The position numbers and the translations under genes were made by a program. DNA of 64,000 nucleotides from JACMLD01 sp039919885 (GTDB taxonomy: Bacteria > Bacteroidota > Bacteroidia > Chitinophagales > Chitinophagaceae): the NCBI GenBank assembly GCA_039919885.1, contig JBDSEV010000075.1, positions 62,001 to 126,000 on the forward strand. The letters run 5' to 3'. Below are positions 63,424 through 64,000 of this stretch, piece by piece. Within the stretch, counting starts at the first letter, position 1; the number at the start of each line of letters is the position of its first letter. The notes below the pieces were generated by a model. That model had not been told where the DNA came from. It was given only the letters and a program-made list of their open reading frames with translations, and ran no database searches.

Positions 63424-64000
63424 CTAGTCCTTCGTAATTTTAAATTCAACCCTTCGGTTTATCTGGCGACCATCTGCGGTGCCGTTGTCAGCAATTGGTT
63501 TTGTTTCGCCATAACCATGCGATACAATTTTTCCCGCATCAATCCCTTTCGACAATATAAACTCTCTTACTGATTTGGCCCTGTTTTCACTCAACACCTG
63601 GTTATGTTCGTCGGACGCATTGGAATCGGTGTGGGCGCTTATCTCAATCTCGATACCAGGGTTTTCTTTTAGCAATGTCACTACGCGTTCCAGTTCAATA
63701 ATAGATTCGTTGCGCAAATCTGACTTATCGTTGTCGAAGAATACGTTGTTCAACCGCACCACCTGTCCAATCTCAATCGGTGCCAGGTACAAATCTTTGT
63801 GTATTTCTTTATAACCGGCTTTCACCAGCGAGTCGAGGTTCAGGTTTTCCGACACTGCGAAGAAATGGTCGGCAGATGCGCGGATGCTGTAATTTTTGTC
63901 GTACGGCAATACAATTTTAAAAGCGCCGTCGCCTGCGCCAGATATGCCGCTGCCCGCAACGGCACCATCGGGCAGAGTTTCATACACCAGTGATGCACTA
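63424..64000 (-). CDS. OmpA family protein, C-terminal part (cut by the window edge)
   Basis: The last 192 codons of a larger gene whose start lies beyond 64000. The visible part starts inside a beta-sandwich, carboxypeptidase-regulatory-like domain ('V-Y-E-T-L-P-D-G...G-A-F-K-I-V-L-P-Y'). It then has the OmpA peptidoglycan-binding domain: NNVFFDNDKSDLR, ELERVVTLLKENPGIEIEISAHTDS, LSENRAKSVREFI, HGYGETKPIADN and GRQINRRVEF. The NNR-type Asp/Arg residues that hold diaminopimelate are present. It tethers the outer membrane to the cell wall. No start is given because none is in the window. Confidence 0.9.
   Translation of the reverse strand, partial: SASLVYETLPDGAVAGSGISGAGDGAFKIVLPYDKNYSIRASADHFFAVSENLNLDSLVKAGYKEIHKDLYLAPIEIGQVVRLNNVFFDNDKSDLRNESIIELERVVTLLKENPGIEIEISAHTDSNASDEHNQVLSENRAKSVREFILSKGIDAGKIVSHGYGETKPIADNGTADGRQINRRVEFKITKD

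Noticed and set aside
1..64000. Check for CRISPR, insertion sequences, prophage, tRNA or rRNA
   Set aside because: No repeat-spacer array, transposase, integrase, terminal inverted repeats or T-loop sequence was seen by eye. A covariance scan could still find an RNA I missed.

Overview
The window looks like chromosomal DNA of a Bacteroidota bacterium, most likely of the Chitinophagia/Chitinophagaceae. The evidence is: promoters of the TTG / TAnnTTTG type instead of -35/-10 boxes; few purine-rich ribosome sites; a secreted protein ending in a type IX secretion (T9SS) sorting domain; many lipoproteins; a futalosine-pathway gene (mqnA); and the general gene style. The placement is an inference. 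I saw no insertion sequence, CRISPR array, rRNA, tRNA or prophage.

Layout. (1) 1-6.1 kb, housekeeping: prfC, purB facing mqnA across overlapping face-to-face promoters, and an S9 lipoprotein peptidase. (2) 6.3-22.2 kb, surface polysaccharide locus: a Wzx-type flippase, then a tight + strand operon (rfbF, rfbG, a 3,5-epimerase, two C-methyltransferase-family proteins, a reductase, an FkbM methyltransferase, a degenerate GDP-mannose-dehydratase-like protein and two glycosyltransferases). An opposing - strand operon follows (YfhO membrane protein and two glycosyltransferases). The operon predicts a CDP-activated, probably C-methylated 6-deoxyhexose. (3) 22.3-31 kb: dipeptide epimerase, small proteins, and an M16 plus M28 secreted peptidase pair. 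(4) 31.2-34.3 kb: a GH32/GH43 glycosidase pair without SusC/SusD. (5) 34.3-48.2 kb: AsmA-like protein, AI-2E family permease, animal-type haem peroxidase, an exported methyltransferase, a T9SS cargo protein with CxxC repeats, exonuclease III, a Tat-exported oxidoreductase and Dps. (6) 49.7-57.7 kb, signalling island: three histidine kinases and four response regulators, none with a membrane segment. It includes a REC-PAS-HisKA_3 kinase and two NarL/LuxR-type regulators at its edges. (7) 58-64 kb: a CrtI/CrtISO-like flavoenzyme, a YtxH protein, an intergenic region with two tandem structured-RNA candidates, a histone H1-like/SWIB protein, a saccharopine-dehydrogenase-like reductase, and an OmpA-family protein cut by the window edge.

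Best leads for something undescribed: the CDP branched-sugar operon with its YxxxR dehydratase homologue; the two terminator-tipped RNA candidates at 60.59-60.88 kb; the six-fold 21-residue coiled-coil repeat in a soluble kinase inside an all-cytoplasmic two-component island; and the CxxC-repeat T9SS protein. Start codons were moved to the nearest ATG wherever an upstream TTG/GTG start lacked support.
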